NCBI RefSeq assembly: GCF_000419765.1
Contig: NZ_ATTQ01000006.1
Span: 193,976 to 257,975, forward strand
Length of the DNA: 64,000 bases
Source of the DNA: Rhizobium mongolense USDA 1844
GTDB lineage: Bacteria > Pseudomonadota > Alphaproteobacteria > Rhizobiales > Rhizobiaceae
Reading direction: 5' to 3'
The notes beneath the pieces were generated by a model. That model saw only the letters and a list, made by a program, of their open reading frames with translations. It did no database searches and was not told the DNA's origin. Position numbers and translations under genes: made by a program. Below are positions 45,084 to 54,029 of the stretch, piece after piece (the first letter of the stretch is position 1; every line of letters starts with the position of its first letter).

Positions 45084-47225
45084 ATGGGCATGAAATCAAG
45101 ATTGTTTGCCAGCGCCGCTTTCCCGCTGCTTTCGCTGTCGCTGGCTATGTCGCCGGCCCATGCAGCGACCGCAGCCGGTGGAAGTGGGGTGCGGCCCATT
45201 CCGCAGGTGATCAGCGGCAGCTACGAGGTCGCGCAAGATGCGGCGCCTTCCGATGAAGAGCTTCTGAAGAAGAAACGCAAGCGGCCTGCAGAGCAGCCTG
45301 CCCAGGAGCAGCAGCCCGAGGCAGAACCCCAGAAGGAGGCGCCGCAGGCCGAACAGGAAGCGCCGCGCCGCAAGCAGCGCAAGGCAGCACCCGAAGCCGA
45401 GCAGACTCCGGAAGCCGAGCAGGCTCAGCCGAGCGAGGAGCAGCCCCGACGCAAGAAGCGTCAAGCCGCACCGGAACAGGCCGCGCCCGAGCCACAGCAG
45501 GAGCAGGTAGCGCCTGAGGCTGCGCCGGAACAGCAGCCCGCGCAGAATCGCGAGCGGCCGCGCCGCAAGCAGCGCGAGCAGCAGCCTGCACAGCAGGAAA
45601 CAGCGCCCCAGCAGGGTGAAGCCCAGCCGCAGGCCGATGAGCCGCAACAGCAGACGGAAGAGGCGCAGCCCGAGCAGCAGCGTCCGCGCAAGCGGCAGCA
45701 GCAGCAAGCCACCGAAGGTGAGCAGCAGCCCGCGGCAAAACCCGGCCGCAAGCCCGTGAAAGAAGCTCAGCCCGAGCAACAGCCGGCCGAAGACAAGGCA
45801 GCCGTTCCGCAGGAATCACCGGCGCCCGAGAAGGCTCCTGTGCCCGCCGAATCGCCGGCACCCAAAAAACCGCCGGTTCCCGCAGAGCCGGGCGAGGCGC
45901 AGAAGCCTGCCGAAGGTGGCGAACAGCCGTTGCAACAGCAGGGCAAGCAGGTTCCTGTCCAGCCCGCAGCCCCGACTGGCGAACAGCCGACCGGTGATGC
46001 GCAGCCGACAGAACAGGCAATTCCTGCTCCTGAGAAGGTGACGCCGGAAGAACTCGATCGCCGCAAGCAGATCGCCGAGGATCCGAGCAAGAGCAACGAG
46101 ACCGTTGTCCTGCCGGTCGAGAACGGTGCCGCCGTGCTCGACAGCGACAAGGATGCGGACCGGACTTCCGGGCGGGGCGGACGGCGTGAACGTGATCGCC
46201 TGCGCGCTGCAGAGCAGCAGGTCATCGCCGCCCCGAAATCCGATGCCGATGCGCAGCTCGCGCCCGAAGGCCAGCGCCGTCCACCGGTCAAGTTTGAGGC
46301 GGTGACGAGCGAAGAGGGCCGCAGGCTTGACCGCAGGCCGGAGTTCATGAGCCCGGAAGGTGCGCGCGTCGAGCGTTACGAGGGTGACGACAACCGTACC
46401 ATCATAGAGTACAACAACCGGATCGTGGTGCGCAGCGATGACGACCGCCGCTTCCTCAGGGACGGCGAACGGCCGCTTTACGAGCAGCTTTCGCGGGACC
46501 GTTACCGCGAGACGATCGAGCGCCCGGAAGGTTATCGCATCGTGACCATCCGCAACCGCTATGGTGATATCATCCAGCGCTCGCGCATCGACAGCGGCGG
46601 CCGCGAATATGTTCTCTACTATTCGCCGGAACTCTACGATGATCCGGACCGCGGCTACTTCGAGGATCCGGGCGCTGATTTGCCGCCGATGCGGCTGGGG
46701 ATCCCGGTCCGCGACTACATCATCGACACAAGCAGCAATCCGGATCGCGATTACTACGAATTCCTGAGCGAGCCGCCCGTGGAACCCGTCGAGCGCGTCT
46801 ATTCGCTGAACGAGGTGAAGTATTCGGCCCGTATCCGCGACAAGGTCCGTCGTATCGACCTCGATACGATCACTTTCGCGACGGGTAGCGCCGAGATCCC
46901 GATGAGCCAGGCCCAGAGCCTGCGCAAGGTTGCGGATGCAATGAACGAGGTGCTTCAAAAGGATCAGAGCGAGACCTTCCTGATCGAAGGACATACCGAT
47001 GCGGTCGGCTCCGACCAGAGCAATCTCGTCCTTTCGGACCAGCGTGCCGAATCGGTCGCCAACGTGCTCACGGATGTCTATGGCATTCCGCCGGAAAACC
47101 TTGCGACGCAGGGTTATGGCGAGCGCTATCTGAAGGTCAATGTGGATGGTCCGGAACAGGAAAACCGCCGCGTGACCATCCGCCGCGTCACGGCTCTGGT
47201 GCGCCCGGTCGCGTCGAACCAGTAA
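45084..47225 (+). CDS. OmpA-family protein with a very long Pro/Gln/Glu-rich linker
   Basis: 713 residues. A signal peptide (MGMKSRLFASAAFPLLSLSL AMSPAHA) is followed by a low-complexity region from about residue 55 to 330, made of P, Q, E, A and K/R with repeated (R)RKKR/RRKQR and APEKxPVPAESPAP blocks. A central domain around 400-580 contains tyrosine/arginine-rich strands (RVERYEGDDNRTIIEYNNRI). The C-terminal OmpA domain has TFATGSAEIPMSQAQSLRKV, LIEGHTDAVGSDQSNLVLSD QRA and NRRVTIRRVT, which bind peptidoglycan. The linker probably spans the periplasm or protrudes outward. Relatives of this domain set (with an OmpA end after a PQ-rich region) are known in Rhizobiales. Confidence 0.87.
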   Translation: MGMKSRLFASAAFPLLSLSLAMSPAHAATAAGGSGVRPIPQVISGSYEVAQDAAPSDEELLKKKRKRPAEQPAQEQQPEAEPQKEAPQAEQEAPRRKQRKAAPEAEQTPEAEQAQPSEEQPRRKKRQAAPEQAAPEPQQEQVAPEAAPEQQPAQNRERPRRKQREQQPAQQETAPQQGEAQPQADEPQQQTEEAQPEQQRPRKRQQQQATEGEQQPAAKPGRKPVKEAQPEQQPAEDKAAVPQESPAPEKAPVPAESPAPKKPPVPAEPGEAQKPAEGGEQPLQQQGKQVPVQPAAPTGEQPTGDAQPTEQAIPAPEKVTPEELDRRKQIAEDPSKSNETVVLPVENGAAVLDSDKDADRTSGRGGRRERDRLRAAEQQVIAAPKSDADAQLAPEGQRRPPVKFEAVTSEEGRRLDRRPEFMSPEGARVERYEGDDNRTIIEYNNRIVVRSDDDRRFLRDGERPLYEQLSRDRYRETIERPEGYRIVTIRNRYGDIIQRSRIDSGGREYVLYYSPELYDDPDRGYFEDPGADLPPMRLGIPVRDYIIDTSSNPDRDYYEFLSEPPVEPVERVYSLNEVKYSARIRDKVRRIDLDTITFATGSAEIPMSQAQSLRKVADAMNEVLQKDQSETFLIEGHTDAVGSDQSNLVLSDQRAESVANVLTDVYGIPPENLATQGYGERYLKVNVDGPEQENRRVTIRRVTALVRPVASNQ

Positions 47226-47248
47226 GGTCATCAGATCGAGGAGAAAAT

Positions 47249-47275
47249 GCCGTCGCTAGCGCGGCGGCTTTTTCT
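47249..47275 (+). terminator. Terminator of the OmpA-family gene
   Basis: GCCGTCGC, a short loop and GCGGCGGC (one G-U pair) are followed by TTTTTCTATTT. The T-run overlaps the mobB stop codon on the other strand, so the two convergent genes are tightly packed. Confidence 0.7.
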
Positions 47276-47795
47276 ATTTGCAAGCCGGAGAAAGTCCGAT
47301 CTTGGCGGCGATGAAATCGGCAATCTTTGTCGTGTCGTCGAGATTGAAGACCGGCAGGTCCGTGTCCGTGATGGGATGGTCCGCGGCGATGGCGCAGATA
47401 TGCGGATCGGTCGGCGCCAGCAGATCGCGTCTGGCCGCTTCCAGGCGGCGGGCTTCGATCTTCGGGATCGGTTCGCGCTTGTAGCCTTCGATCAGTACCA
47501 GGTCGCAGGGAGCAAGGCGTGCGAGGATTTCCTCGAAGGCGGGTTCGGGGGCGCCGCGCAACTCATGCATGATGGCGTAACGGGTGCCGGAGACGATCGT
47601 CACCTCATGCGCACCAGCCTGCCGGTGGCGGTAGCTGTCGGCGCCGACCTTGTCGATATCGAAATCGTGGTGGGCGTGCTTGATCGTCGAGATACGGTAG
47701 CCGCGGCGGGTGAACTCCTCGACGAGACGCACGGCAAGGCCCGTCTTGCCCGAATTCTTCCAGCCGGCGATTCCGAATATGCGTGGTCCGGTCAT
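47274..47795 (-). CDS. mobB: Molybdopterin-guanine dinucleotide biosynthesis adaptor protein
   Basis: 173 residues with the P-loop IAGWKNSGKTGLAVRLVEEF, then the switch-like HAHHDFDIDKVGADSYRHRQ AGA and VLIEGYKREPIPKIEARR. It is a GTP-binding partner of MobA in forming the guanylated molybdenum cofactor for enzymes such as nitrate and DMSO reductases. It overlaps mobA by four bases (ATGA). Confidence 0.93.
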   Translation of the reverse strand: MTGPRIFGIAGWKNSGKTGLAVRLVEEFTRRGYRISTIKHAHHDFDIDKVGADSYRHRQAGAHEVTIVSGTRYAIMHELRGAPEPAFEEILARLAPCDLVLIEGYKREPIPKIEARRLEAARRDLLAPTDPHICAIAADHPITDTDLPVFNLDDTTKIADFIAAKIGLSPACK

Positions 47796-48421
47796 GACAG
47801 CACCTGCAGCCAGCGCTCGGCTTCCACCAAGTCGTCCGGCGTGTTGATGTTGAAGAAAGGGTCGAGCAGGCTGGCGCGCGTCGGATGCAGCGGGAAGGCA
47901 ACTTCCGCTACGTTATGCCGCGACAGGAAGTCGCGCACGCGCCGCTTTTCGTCCGTTGCGATCCAGCCGGCGAGTTCGTCCCCCAGTGAAACCGGCCAAA
48001 GGCCGAAGACGGGATGAGGGCGGCCTTCGGAGGCGGCGATCGCGATCTTTGCCGGGGAATCGATTACGGCGGCGAAATCTGCGACGAGCTCTGCCGGGAA
48101 GAAGGGACTGTCGATCGAAACGGTCACGACATGGCTGACGCCCGGAAGCGTGGCCGCATGCGCCATTGCGGCATGGATGCCGGCCATCGGTCCCGCTTTG
48201 CCGGGGACGATATCCGGAATGAAGCGTAGGCCGCATTGCGGCTCGCTGTCGGCATTCACCGCAATTGTAGAGACCTGCGGGGCCAGCCGCGCGATGGCAT
48301 GATCAAGCAGTGAGCGGCCGCCGAGCATGACGGAGGCTTTGTCCTGCCCCATGCGCGTCGAGCGGCCGCCGGCAAGGATGACGCCGGGGATATTGGTATT
48401 CTGCAGGGAAAAATCGGCCAT
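47792..48421 (-). CDS. mobA: Molybdenum cofactor guanylyltransferase
   Basis: 209 residues. The GTP-binding signature is VILAGGRSTRMGQDKASVML; later VTVSIDSPFFPAELVADFAA contains the metal-binding aspartate region. It transfers GMP from GTP to Mo-molybdopterin in the cytoplasm. It lies 8 bases after the EamA transporter gene and is coupled to mobB. Confidence 0.93.
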   Translation of the reverse strand: MADFSLQNTNIPGVILAGGRSTRMGQDKASVMLGGRSLLDHAIARLAPQVSTIAVNADSEPQCGLRFIPDIVPGKAGPMAGIHAAMAHAATLPGVSHVVTVSIDSPFFPAELVADFAAVIDSPAKIAIAASEGRPHPVFGLWPVSLGDELAGWIATDEKRRVRDFLSRHNVAEVAFPLHPTRASLLDPFFNINTPDDLVEAERWLQVLS

Positions 48422-48429
48422 GGTGGTTC

Positions 48430-49338
48430 TCAGACGGGGCTTCTCGGCTCGGATTCCTGCGCCATCGGCGGCACGCGGCGTTTGGCCTCGCGATAGAAAG
48501 TATAAAGGCCGGACGCGATGACAACCGCAGCCCCGCAGAGCGTCCAGAAATCCGGCACCTCGGCGAAGAAGAAGACGCCGAGAAGTGCGGAGAAGACCAG
48601 GCTTGTATAGCGGAAGGGCGCGACGAAGGAGACTTCGCCGGTGCGCATTGCGAGGATGACGGATTGATAGCCGATCAGCACCAGGACGGAAGCGAGCAGC
48701 AGGTGCGAAAGCGAAGTGAGGCTGACGGGCTGCCAGCCGCCGAGCGCCGGCATGAGGAGTGCGCCGAAGAAGGCGACCGACATCGCGGTGACGACGGTCA
48801 CCATGAGCGAGGGAATTTCGGGATCGATGGAGCGGGTTGCAAGATCGCGCCCCGCCGTCACCAGCACGCTGGCGACGCAGAGAAGAGCTGCGGGTGTGAA
48901 GCCTTCGGGACCGGGACGGATGATGATCATGACGCCGAAAAGGCCCACCAGGATCGCCGACCAGCGCCGCCAGCCGACTGGCTCGCGGAAGAAGAGTGCT
49001 GCTCCGAAGGTTACGACGAGCGGCAGGGACTGCAGGATGGCCGAGGCATTGGCGATCGGCATCATGCCCAGCGCCGTGATATAGAAGACCGCGGCGAGAA
49101 CTTCGCAGATGACGCGCAGGATGATGATCGGCTTCAGCACGATGCGCCAGGAGCGCAGCGCCCCTAGATGGCGGGCGATCAGATAGACGAGAATGCTGGT
49201 GAAGACGCCACGGATAAAGATGATTTCCCCAGCGTTCATATAGCTGATGACCGACTTGGAGAGAGCGTCGCTAGAGGAAAAGCCGGCCATGGCCAAGCTC
49301 ATGAAGATTGCGCCCTGGGTATTGCGAGACCGCGGCAT
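48430..49338 (-). CDS. EamA/DMT family transporter
   Basis: 302 residues with ten membrane helices in two EamA repeats. Typical pieces are AMAGFSSSDALSKSVISYMN AGEIIFIRGV and FREPVGWRRWSAILVGLFGV, and the second repeat VSFVAPFRYTSLVFSALLGV FFF. Relatives export amino acids or metabolites, or import them; the substrate is unknown. The close spacing to mobA suggests a shared transcript, though the functional link is not obvious. Confidence 0.9.
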   Translation of the reverse strand: MPRSRNTQGAIFMSLAMAGFSSSDALSKSVISYMNAGEIIFIRGVFTSILVYLIARHLGALRSWRIVLKPIIILRVICEVLAAVFYITALGMMPIANASAILQSLPLVVTFGAALFFREPVGWRRWSAILVGLFGVMIIIRPGPEGFTPAALLCVASVLVTAGRDLATRSIDPEIPSLMVTVVTAMSVAFFGALLMPALGGWQPVSLTSLSHLLLASVLVLIGYQSVILAMRTGEVSFVAPFRYTSLVFSALLGVFFFAEVPDFWTLCGAAVVIASGLYTFYREAKRRVPPMAQESEPRSPV

Positions 49339-49573
49339 GAAAAGAGATTCCCGATTTTCGTGCCGTCCTTTTAAAGGGGATCGCGCATCAAGGGAATCGA
49401 ATGAAAGTCACATCCAAAATAAATCGATTGCGCGGTGCACAATAAGCAGCGCGATGCCGAGTTTGGTGGGCGCAAGCGCCGGTTTTGCAAGGAAAATCCT
49501 TTCGGTTGCCACGGCCTTTGCCGCCGCATTGTCACGAAAGTTCTTCTGTTCGTCGTTCCGCTGGTCGTCCTGA

Positions 49574-49800
49574 TCGCGGGGGGTCGGCGAACAATCGACC
49601 GGCATCCAGGACGTGAGCCGGGCGGTGCCCGACGTCGAACTCGTCACGCAGCAGAACGCGGCGATGGTCGAGGAAAACAATGCCTCGATCCACGCCTGCG
49701 CCAGCGCCTCGACATGCTTTCGGACAAGATCGAGCGGTTCCCGACGCGTGAGCCGGAGGGAGAGGCGGCTGGGGACGCGGCCGGGCCGCATGATAAGATC
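49574..49800 (+). pseudogene. 3' remnant of a methyl-accepting chemotaxis protein
   Basis: In one frame the sequence gives [40 protein letters not shown], which aligns with the last helices of chemoreceptors ([29 protein letters not shown] in the receptor at 15519-17333). Upstream a stop codon blocks the frame, so only a fragment remains. Just 5' of it, another frame has a hydrophobic RRIVTKVLLFVVPLVVLIAG, possibly a remnant of a membrane helix. Confidence 0.7.
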
Positions 49801-49938
49801 GCCACCGGCAGAATTGGAGCCCGCCCTCGACCGTCCGTGGTTTTTGTTTCTTCAGGGTGCAGGAAACGGGTGGATGCAGCCGCACGGTTTTGCGATCTGA
49901 TTGCCGAACCTGATCTTCAGCAACAAACGGAGTCCGAC

Positions 49939-50709
49939 ATGAACAGCCTGAATGGAAAGATCGCAATCGTCAGCGGCGCCAGCGCCGGTATCGGCCGCGC
50001 CGCGGCCAAACTCTTTGCCGCCGAGGGCGCGAAACTCGTCGTCACAGCACGGCGTGAGGCGGAATTGGGGATGCTCGTCGAAGAGATCGAGGCAGACGGC
50101 GGAGAGGCGGTTGCCGTTGCAGGCGATATACGCGACGAAGGACTGCATCGATCCCTTGTGGAAACGGCCTCAAGGCGTTTCGGGGGCCTCGACATCGCCT
50201 TCAACAATGCGGGCGGCACCGGCGCCTATGGGTCGCTTGCCGATATCTCGCTCGGCGACTGGCGCGATACCGTCGACCTCAACCTGACGAGCGGATTTCT
50301 TGCCGCCAAGCATCAGGCGCCGGCGATGACGAAGCGCGGCGGCGGGTCGATCATCTTTACCTCGACCTTCGTCGGCCATACGGTGGGCATGCCCGGCATG
50401 GGCGCTTATGCGGCGGCGAAGGCGGGGCTGATGGGGCTCGTGCAGGTGCTGGCGGTTGAATTGGGGCCAAAGAATGTGCGCGTGAACGCGCTGCTTCCGG
50501 GTGGCGTCGATACGCAGGCAAATCCGATCAACTTTCCGGACGCAACGCCGCAGACGATCGCCTTCGTCAAAGCTTTGCACGCGCTGAAGCGGGTCGCCCA
50601 GCCCGAAGAGATCGCCAAGGTGGCGCTTTTCCTGGGCTCGGATATGGCGAGCTTCGTCACCGGGTCCACAATGCTCGCCGACGGCGGCGTTTCGATCACT
50701 CGCACGTAA
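49939..50709 (+). CDS. Short-chain dehydrogenase/reductase (SDR)
   Basis: 256 residues of the classical SDR type. The cofactor motif is AIVSGASAGIGRAAAKLFAA, the structural NNAG is in AFNNAGGTGAYG, and the catalytic set is S in SIIFTSTFVG and Y-x3-K in MGAYAAAKAGL. The arginine after the first strand (VVTARRE) favours NADP(H). The alcohol/ketone substrate is unknown. It sits alone between the MCP remnant and the CsbD gene. Confidence 0.9.
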   Translation: MNSLNGKIAIVSGASAGIGRAAAKLFAAEGAKLVVTARREAELGMLVEEIEADGGEAVAVAGDIRDEGLHRSLVETASRRFGGLDIAFNNAGGTGAYGSLADISLGDWRDTVDLNLTSGFLAAKHQAPAMTKRGGGSIIFTSTFVGHTVGMPGMGAYAAAKAGLMGLVQVLAVELGPKNVRVNALLPGGVDTQANPINFPDATPQTIAFVKALHALKRVAQPEEIAKVALFLGSDMASFVTGSTMLADGGVSITRT

Positions 50710-50788
50710 CGTCTGCCTGTCCAAAAATTTGAACAAACCGGGGCTGTTGGCGTTTTCCATTCATGTCCAAGTAAAGAGGAGAAGGAAG

Positions 50789-50995
50789 ATGGATTGGAAT
50801 CGTGTCGAAGGAAACTGGAAGCAGATGAAGGGTAAGATCAAGGAACAGTGGGGCAAGCTCACTGACGACGATCTCGACCAGATTGCCGGCCGCCGCGAGC
50901 AGCTTGAAGGCAAGCTTCAGGAGCGCTATGGCATTGCCAAGGATCGCATCCATCGCGAGGTCGACGACTGGTATGAGCGCCAGACCTGGCATTGA
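50789..50995 (+). CDS. CsbD family stress protein
   Basis: 68 residues: MDWNRVEGNWKQMKGKIKEQ WGKLTDDDLDQIAGRREQLE, the complete CsbD pattern, then YGIAKDRIHREVDDWYERQ. Small, charged and helical; in other bacteria members are controlled by general stress responses, but the molecular role is unknown. GAGGAGAAGGAAG precedes the ATG. Confidence 0.92.
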   Translation: MDWNRVEGNWKQMKGKIKEQWGKLTDDDLDQIAGRREQLEGKLQERYGIAKDRIHREVDDWYERQTWH

Positions 50996-51000
50996 GCATT

Positions 51001-51020
51001 AGCCCGGCTCTCGCCGGGCT
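51001..51020 (+). terminator. Hairpin after the CsbD gene
   Basis: AGCCCGGC, loop TCTC, GCCGGGCT is a perfect 8-bp stem starting 5 bases after the stop, followed by TCCTCC. Confidence 0.6.
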
Positions 51021-51043
51021 TCCTCCAGAAAAGAAGACTCATC

Positions 51044-51235
51044 ATGCCGGAAGATGTTCCAAATTCCACTGAGCCGCAGCGTGGTCCCGCACCGATACCG
51101 GACGCGCCCGATCGCGTTCAGGAAAAGCCGCCGTTAAAACCGGCTCATGACCCCTCAGACGACAAGAATCCCAACGATCCGTCGCCTGTCGATCCGGCTC
51201 TGTTGCCGATCGGCGATCCCGCCGGCGCTGCTTGA
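51044..51235 (+). CDS. Small proline/aspartate-rich hypothetical protein
   Basis: 63 residues, MPEDVPNSTEPQRGPAPIPD followed by an extremely proline- and aspartate-rich sequence ending LLPIGDPAGAA. No domain; almost certainly disordered. AAGAAG upstream of the ATG is a moderate ribosome binding site. The codon usage looks coding and the composition is unlike random translation of GC-rich DNA. Confidence 0.55.
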   Translation: MPEDVPNSTEPQRGPAPIPDAPDRVQEKPPLKPAHDPSDDKNPNDPSPVDPALLPIGDPAGAA

Positions 51236-51254
51236 GGCACTCAAATGGAGGCAG

Positions 51255-52319
51255 TCACCCGCCGGTGACACTCATGTGGCGGGATACCGCCGGGCGATTG
51301 TGGGTTCGGTCAATGATGAAGTCGTGGCCTTTCGGCTTGCGGGTGATCGCTTCATCGATCGCGGCGTAGACCAGGCCGTCGTCGTCCGTGGCGCGCAGTG
51401 CAGAGCGGAGGTCGGCGGCATCGTTCTGGCCGAGGCACATATAGAGCGTGCCGGTGCAGGTGAGGCGGACCCGGTTGCAGCTTTCGCAGAAATTATGCGT
51501 CATCGGTGTTATGAAGCCGAGACGGCCGGCGGTTTCGGCGACTTCGACATAGCGTGCCGGACCGCCGGTCTTGTAGCCGATATCGGTTAGCGTGAACTGA
51601 CGCTCGAGATCGGCGCGAAGCTTAGAGAGCGGCAGATACTGGTCGGTTCTGTCCTCGTCGATCTCGCCCATCGGCATGGTTTCGATGACGGTGAGATCCA
51701 TGCCGCGGCCATGGGCGAAACGCAGCATGTCCGGTATCTCGGCCTGGTTGAAATCCTTGAGCGCGACCGCATTGAGCTTGATCTTCAAGCCGGCTTTCTG
51801 CGCCGCGTCGATGCCTTCCATGACTTTGGCGAAATCGCCCCAGCGGGTAATCTTGCGGAACTTGTCGGGGTCGAGCGTATCGAGCGAGACGTTGATGCGG
51901 CGCACGCCGCAGTCGTAGAGCTCCTCCGCATGGCGGGCAAGCTGGGAGCCGTTGGTCGTCAGCGTCAGCTCCTCGAGGCCGGAGCCGATCCGCTTTCCGA
52001 GCTCGCGGACGAGGAACATGATGTTCTTGCGCACCAGCGGCTCGCCGCCGGTCAGCCTGATCTTGCGCACGCCCTTGGCGATGAAGGCGCAACAGAGCCG
52101 GTTCAGCTCTTCCAGCGTCAGAAGGTCCTTCTTCGGCAGGAATGTCATGTTTTCCGCCATGCAGTAGGTGCAGCGGAAATCGCAGCGGTCGGTGACGGAG
52201 ACGCGCAGATAAGTGACCGCCCGTCCAAAGGGGTCGATCATCGGGGCTGCATCTGCCACTAGCGGCGATGCGCTTGCTATCGTTCCAACGTTGCTGTTCA
52301 CCAATACCTCCGTCGTCAT
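51255..52319 (-). CDS. moaA: GTP 3',8-cyclase (molybdenum cofactor biosynthesis)
   Basis: 354 residues. The radical-SAM cluster motif is [20 protein letters not shown]; the second [4Fe-4S] cluster is held by [35 protein letters not shown] is the SAM-binding GGEP region and the protein ends in the conserved GG needed for catalysis (SRHMSVTGG). It converts GTP to the cyclic intermediate that MoaC turns into precursor Z. The start is the ATG giving MTTEVLVNS; the frame is open further upstream. mobA and mobB lie 3-4 kb away. Confidence 0.94.
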   Translation of the reverse strand: MTTEVLVNSNVGTIASASPLVADAAPMIDPFGRAVTYLRVSVTDRCDFRCTYCMAENMTFLPKKDLLTLEELNRLCCAFIAKGVRKIRLTGGEPLVRKNIMFLVRELGKRIGSGLEELTLTTNGSQLARHAEELYDCGVRRINVSLDTLDPDKFRKITRWGDFAKVMEGIDAAQKAGLKIKLNAVALKDFNQAEIPDMLRFAHGRGMDLTVIETMPMGEIDEDRTDQYLPLSKLRADLERQFTLTDIGYKTGGPARYVEVAETAGRLGFITPMTHNFCESCNRVRLTCTGTLYMCLGQNDAADLRSALRATDDDGLVYAAIDEAITRKPKGHDFIIDRTHNRPAVSRHMSVTGG

Positions 52320-52434
52320 GGTAATGTGGACAGATGTAGCTGCACCGTCAAGGGAAAGGCGGGGGACGCACGGTAAATTGAGCTTGCCTCGAAATGCTCG
52401 ATTGCCTACTGCTCTGTGACAATTGGAGGGAGCG

Positions 52435-52809
52435 ATGAGCGATATCTGGCCTATTGAACTGCGTGTCTCGAAGGATCGGCAGCGTTTGACCGTGACCTTC
52501 AACGACGGCCAGAGCTTTGACCTTTCGGCCGAAATGTTACGCGTGCTTTCGCCCTCGGCAGAAGTACAGGGCCATGGGCCGGGGCAGAAGTTGACGGTTC
52601 CCGGCAAGCGCAACGTGGCGATCATCTCGATGACGCCGACCGGCAATTATGCCGTGCGCATCGGCTTCGACGACATGCACGATACGGGCATCTTCACCTG
52701 GATCTATCTGCGCGAGCTCGGCGAGCGTGGGCACGAGCTGTTTGCGCAATACGAGAAGGAACTCGGGGAAAAGGGCATGAGCCGCGACCTCGCGGAAAAG
52801 CCGCGCTGA
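52435..52809 (+). CDS. DUF971 (gamma-butyrobetaine hydroxylase-like N-terminal) protein
   Basis: 124 residues matching the stand-alone DUF971 domain: [46 protein letters not shown] and [20 protein letters not shown]. This domain often accompanies iron-sulfur cluster carrier (Mrp) genes and binds metal in some enzymes; its role alone is unknown. It is divergent from moaA, a setting common in Rhizobiales. GGAGGG precedes the ATG. Confidence 0.88.
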   Translation: MSDIWPIELRVSKDRQRLTVTFNDGQSFDLSAEMLRVLSPSAEVQGHGPGQKLTVPGKRNVAIISMTPTGNYAVRIGFDDMHDTGIFTWIYLRELGERGHELFAQYEKELGEKGMSRDLAEKPR

Positions 52810-52836
52810 GCGATCAACAGCCATAAAGGGGGGAAA

Positions 52837-54027
52837 ATGGCGGGGACCACAGGTAAAAACTGGTTGCGTTCGAAGGGAAGTCCGGCCGACAGCAAGGTCA
52901 GCTATCTCGAGCTCTTCTTCGACCTGGTGTTCGTCTTCTCCATTTCCCAGCTTTCCCACGCGCTGGCGGCCCACTACACGCTGCTCGGCGCAGTCGAAGC
53001 GGCGCTGATGACCTTCGCCGTCTGGTGGGTCTGGGTCTTTACCGCCTGGGTAACGAACTGGCTCGATCCGGAAAAGATGCCGGTGCGCGGCATGCTCGTT
53101 GCTCTGATGCTGCTCGGATTGGTGCTTTCGGCTTCGATTCCCGAAGCTTTCGGCGACAAGGGACTGCTTTTTGCCGCTGCCTACGTGCTGATGCAGGTCG
53201 GACGGTCGTTCTTTGCGCTCTATGCGATGAAGGATGCCGGCCGCTCGAACTATCTGAACTTCATCCGCATCAGTACATGGCTTGCGGTTGCCGGCGTTTT
53301 CTGGATCGCCGGCGGTTTTCTGGAGCATGAGGGGCGGTTGATTACATGGATTATCGCGCTCCTCATCGATTATGCAGGTCCGGCCTCAGGTTTCTTCGTG
53401 CCGGGGCTGGGTAAGTCGACGGCGGCGGACTGGGATGTCTCGGGCGCCCATATGGCGGAGCGTTGCGCGCTGTTTATCATCATCTGCCTCGGCGAAGCGA
53501 TCCTCGTTTCCGGCCGCACCTTTTCGGAACTGCCGTTTTCCGGTCTAACGACCGTCGTTTTCGTCACGGGCTTTGTTGGAACCGTCGCGATGTGGTGGCT
53601 CTATTTCCGGTTCGGGCATCAGCGGGCCGCACACCGGATCGAGCATGACGAGACGCCGGGCCGCCTTGCGCGGCAGGCTTTCACCTATGCGCATATTCCG
53701 ATTCTGGCCGGCATCATCGTGCATGCGGTGGCCGTCGAGTTCATGTTCTCGCATCCGCACGACAGCGGCGATGTCGGCGTGATGGCTGCGATCCTCGGTG
53801 GTTCGGGACTTTTCCTTGTCGGCAATCTCTGGTTCAAGGGCGCGACGAGCGGGCGAGCGCCGCTTTCGCATATCGCGGGTCTTGTGCTGCTCGTCCTTTT
53901 GGCGTTCCTGGCACCGGTGCTCGAAGTCTATGTGATGGGCATTCTGGCGACGCTGGTGCTGATCGTCGTTGCCGCATGGGAATACAGATCGCTTGCCGGC
54001 CGGCCGGCGGAGCGCACGCTGCACTGA
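52837..54027 (+). CDS. Low temperature requirement protein A (LtrA) family membrane protein
   Basis: 396 residues with about eleven helices. The family start is KVSYLELFFDLVFVFSISQL SHAL; later WWVWVFTAWVTNWLDPEKMP VRG and HMAERCALFIIICLGEAILV are characteristic. The name comes from a Listeria mutant unable to grow in the cold; the biochemical role is unknown. It may be co-transcribed with the DUF971 gene, 27 bases upstream. Confidence 0.9.
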   Translation: MAGTTGKNWLRSKGSPADSKVSYLELFFDLVFVFSISQLSHALAAHYTLLGAVEAALMTFAVWWVWVFTAWVTNWLDPEKMPVRGMLVALMLLGLVLSASIPEAFGDKGLLFAAAYVLMQVGRSFFALYAMKDAGRSNYLNFIRISTWLAVAGVFWIAGGFLEHEGRLITWIIALLIDYAGPASGFFVPGLGKSTAADWDVSGAHMAERCALFIIICLGEAILVSGRTFSELPFSGLTTVVFVTGFVGTVAMWWLYFRFGHQRAAHRIEHDETPGRLARQAFTYAHIPILAGIIVHAVAVEFMFSHPHDSGDVGVMAAILGGSGLFLVGNLWFKGATSGRAPLSHIAGLVLLVLLAFLAPVLEVYVMGILATLVLIVVAAWEYRSLAGRPAERTLH

Positions 54028-54029
54028 CA

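Noticed and set aside
45816..47231. A 471-codon frame on the minus strand across the OmpA-family gene
   Set aside because: No start signal or domain; it mirrors the codons of the real gene and shares its low-complexity bias.
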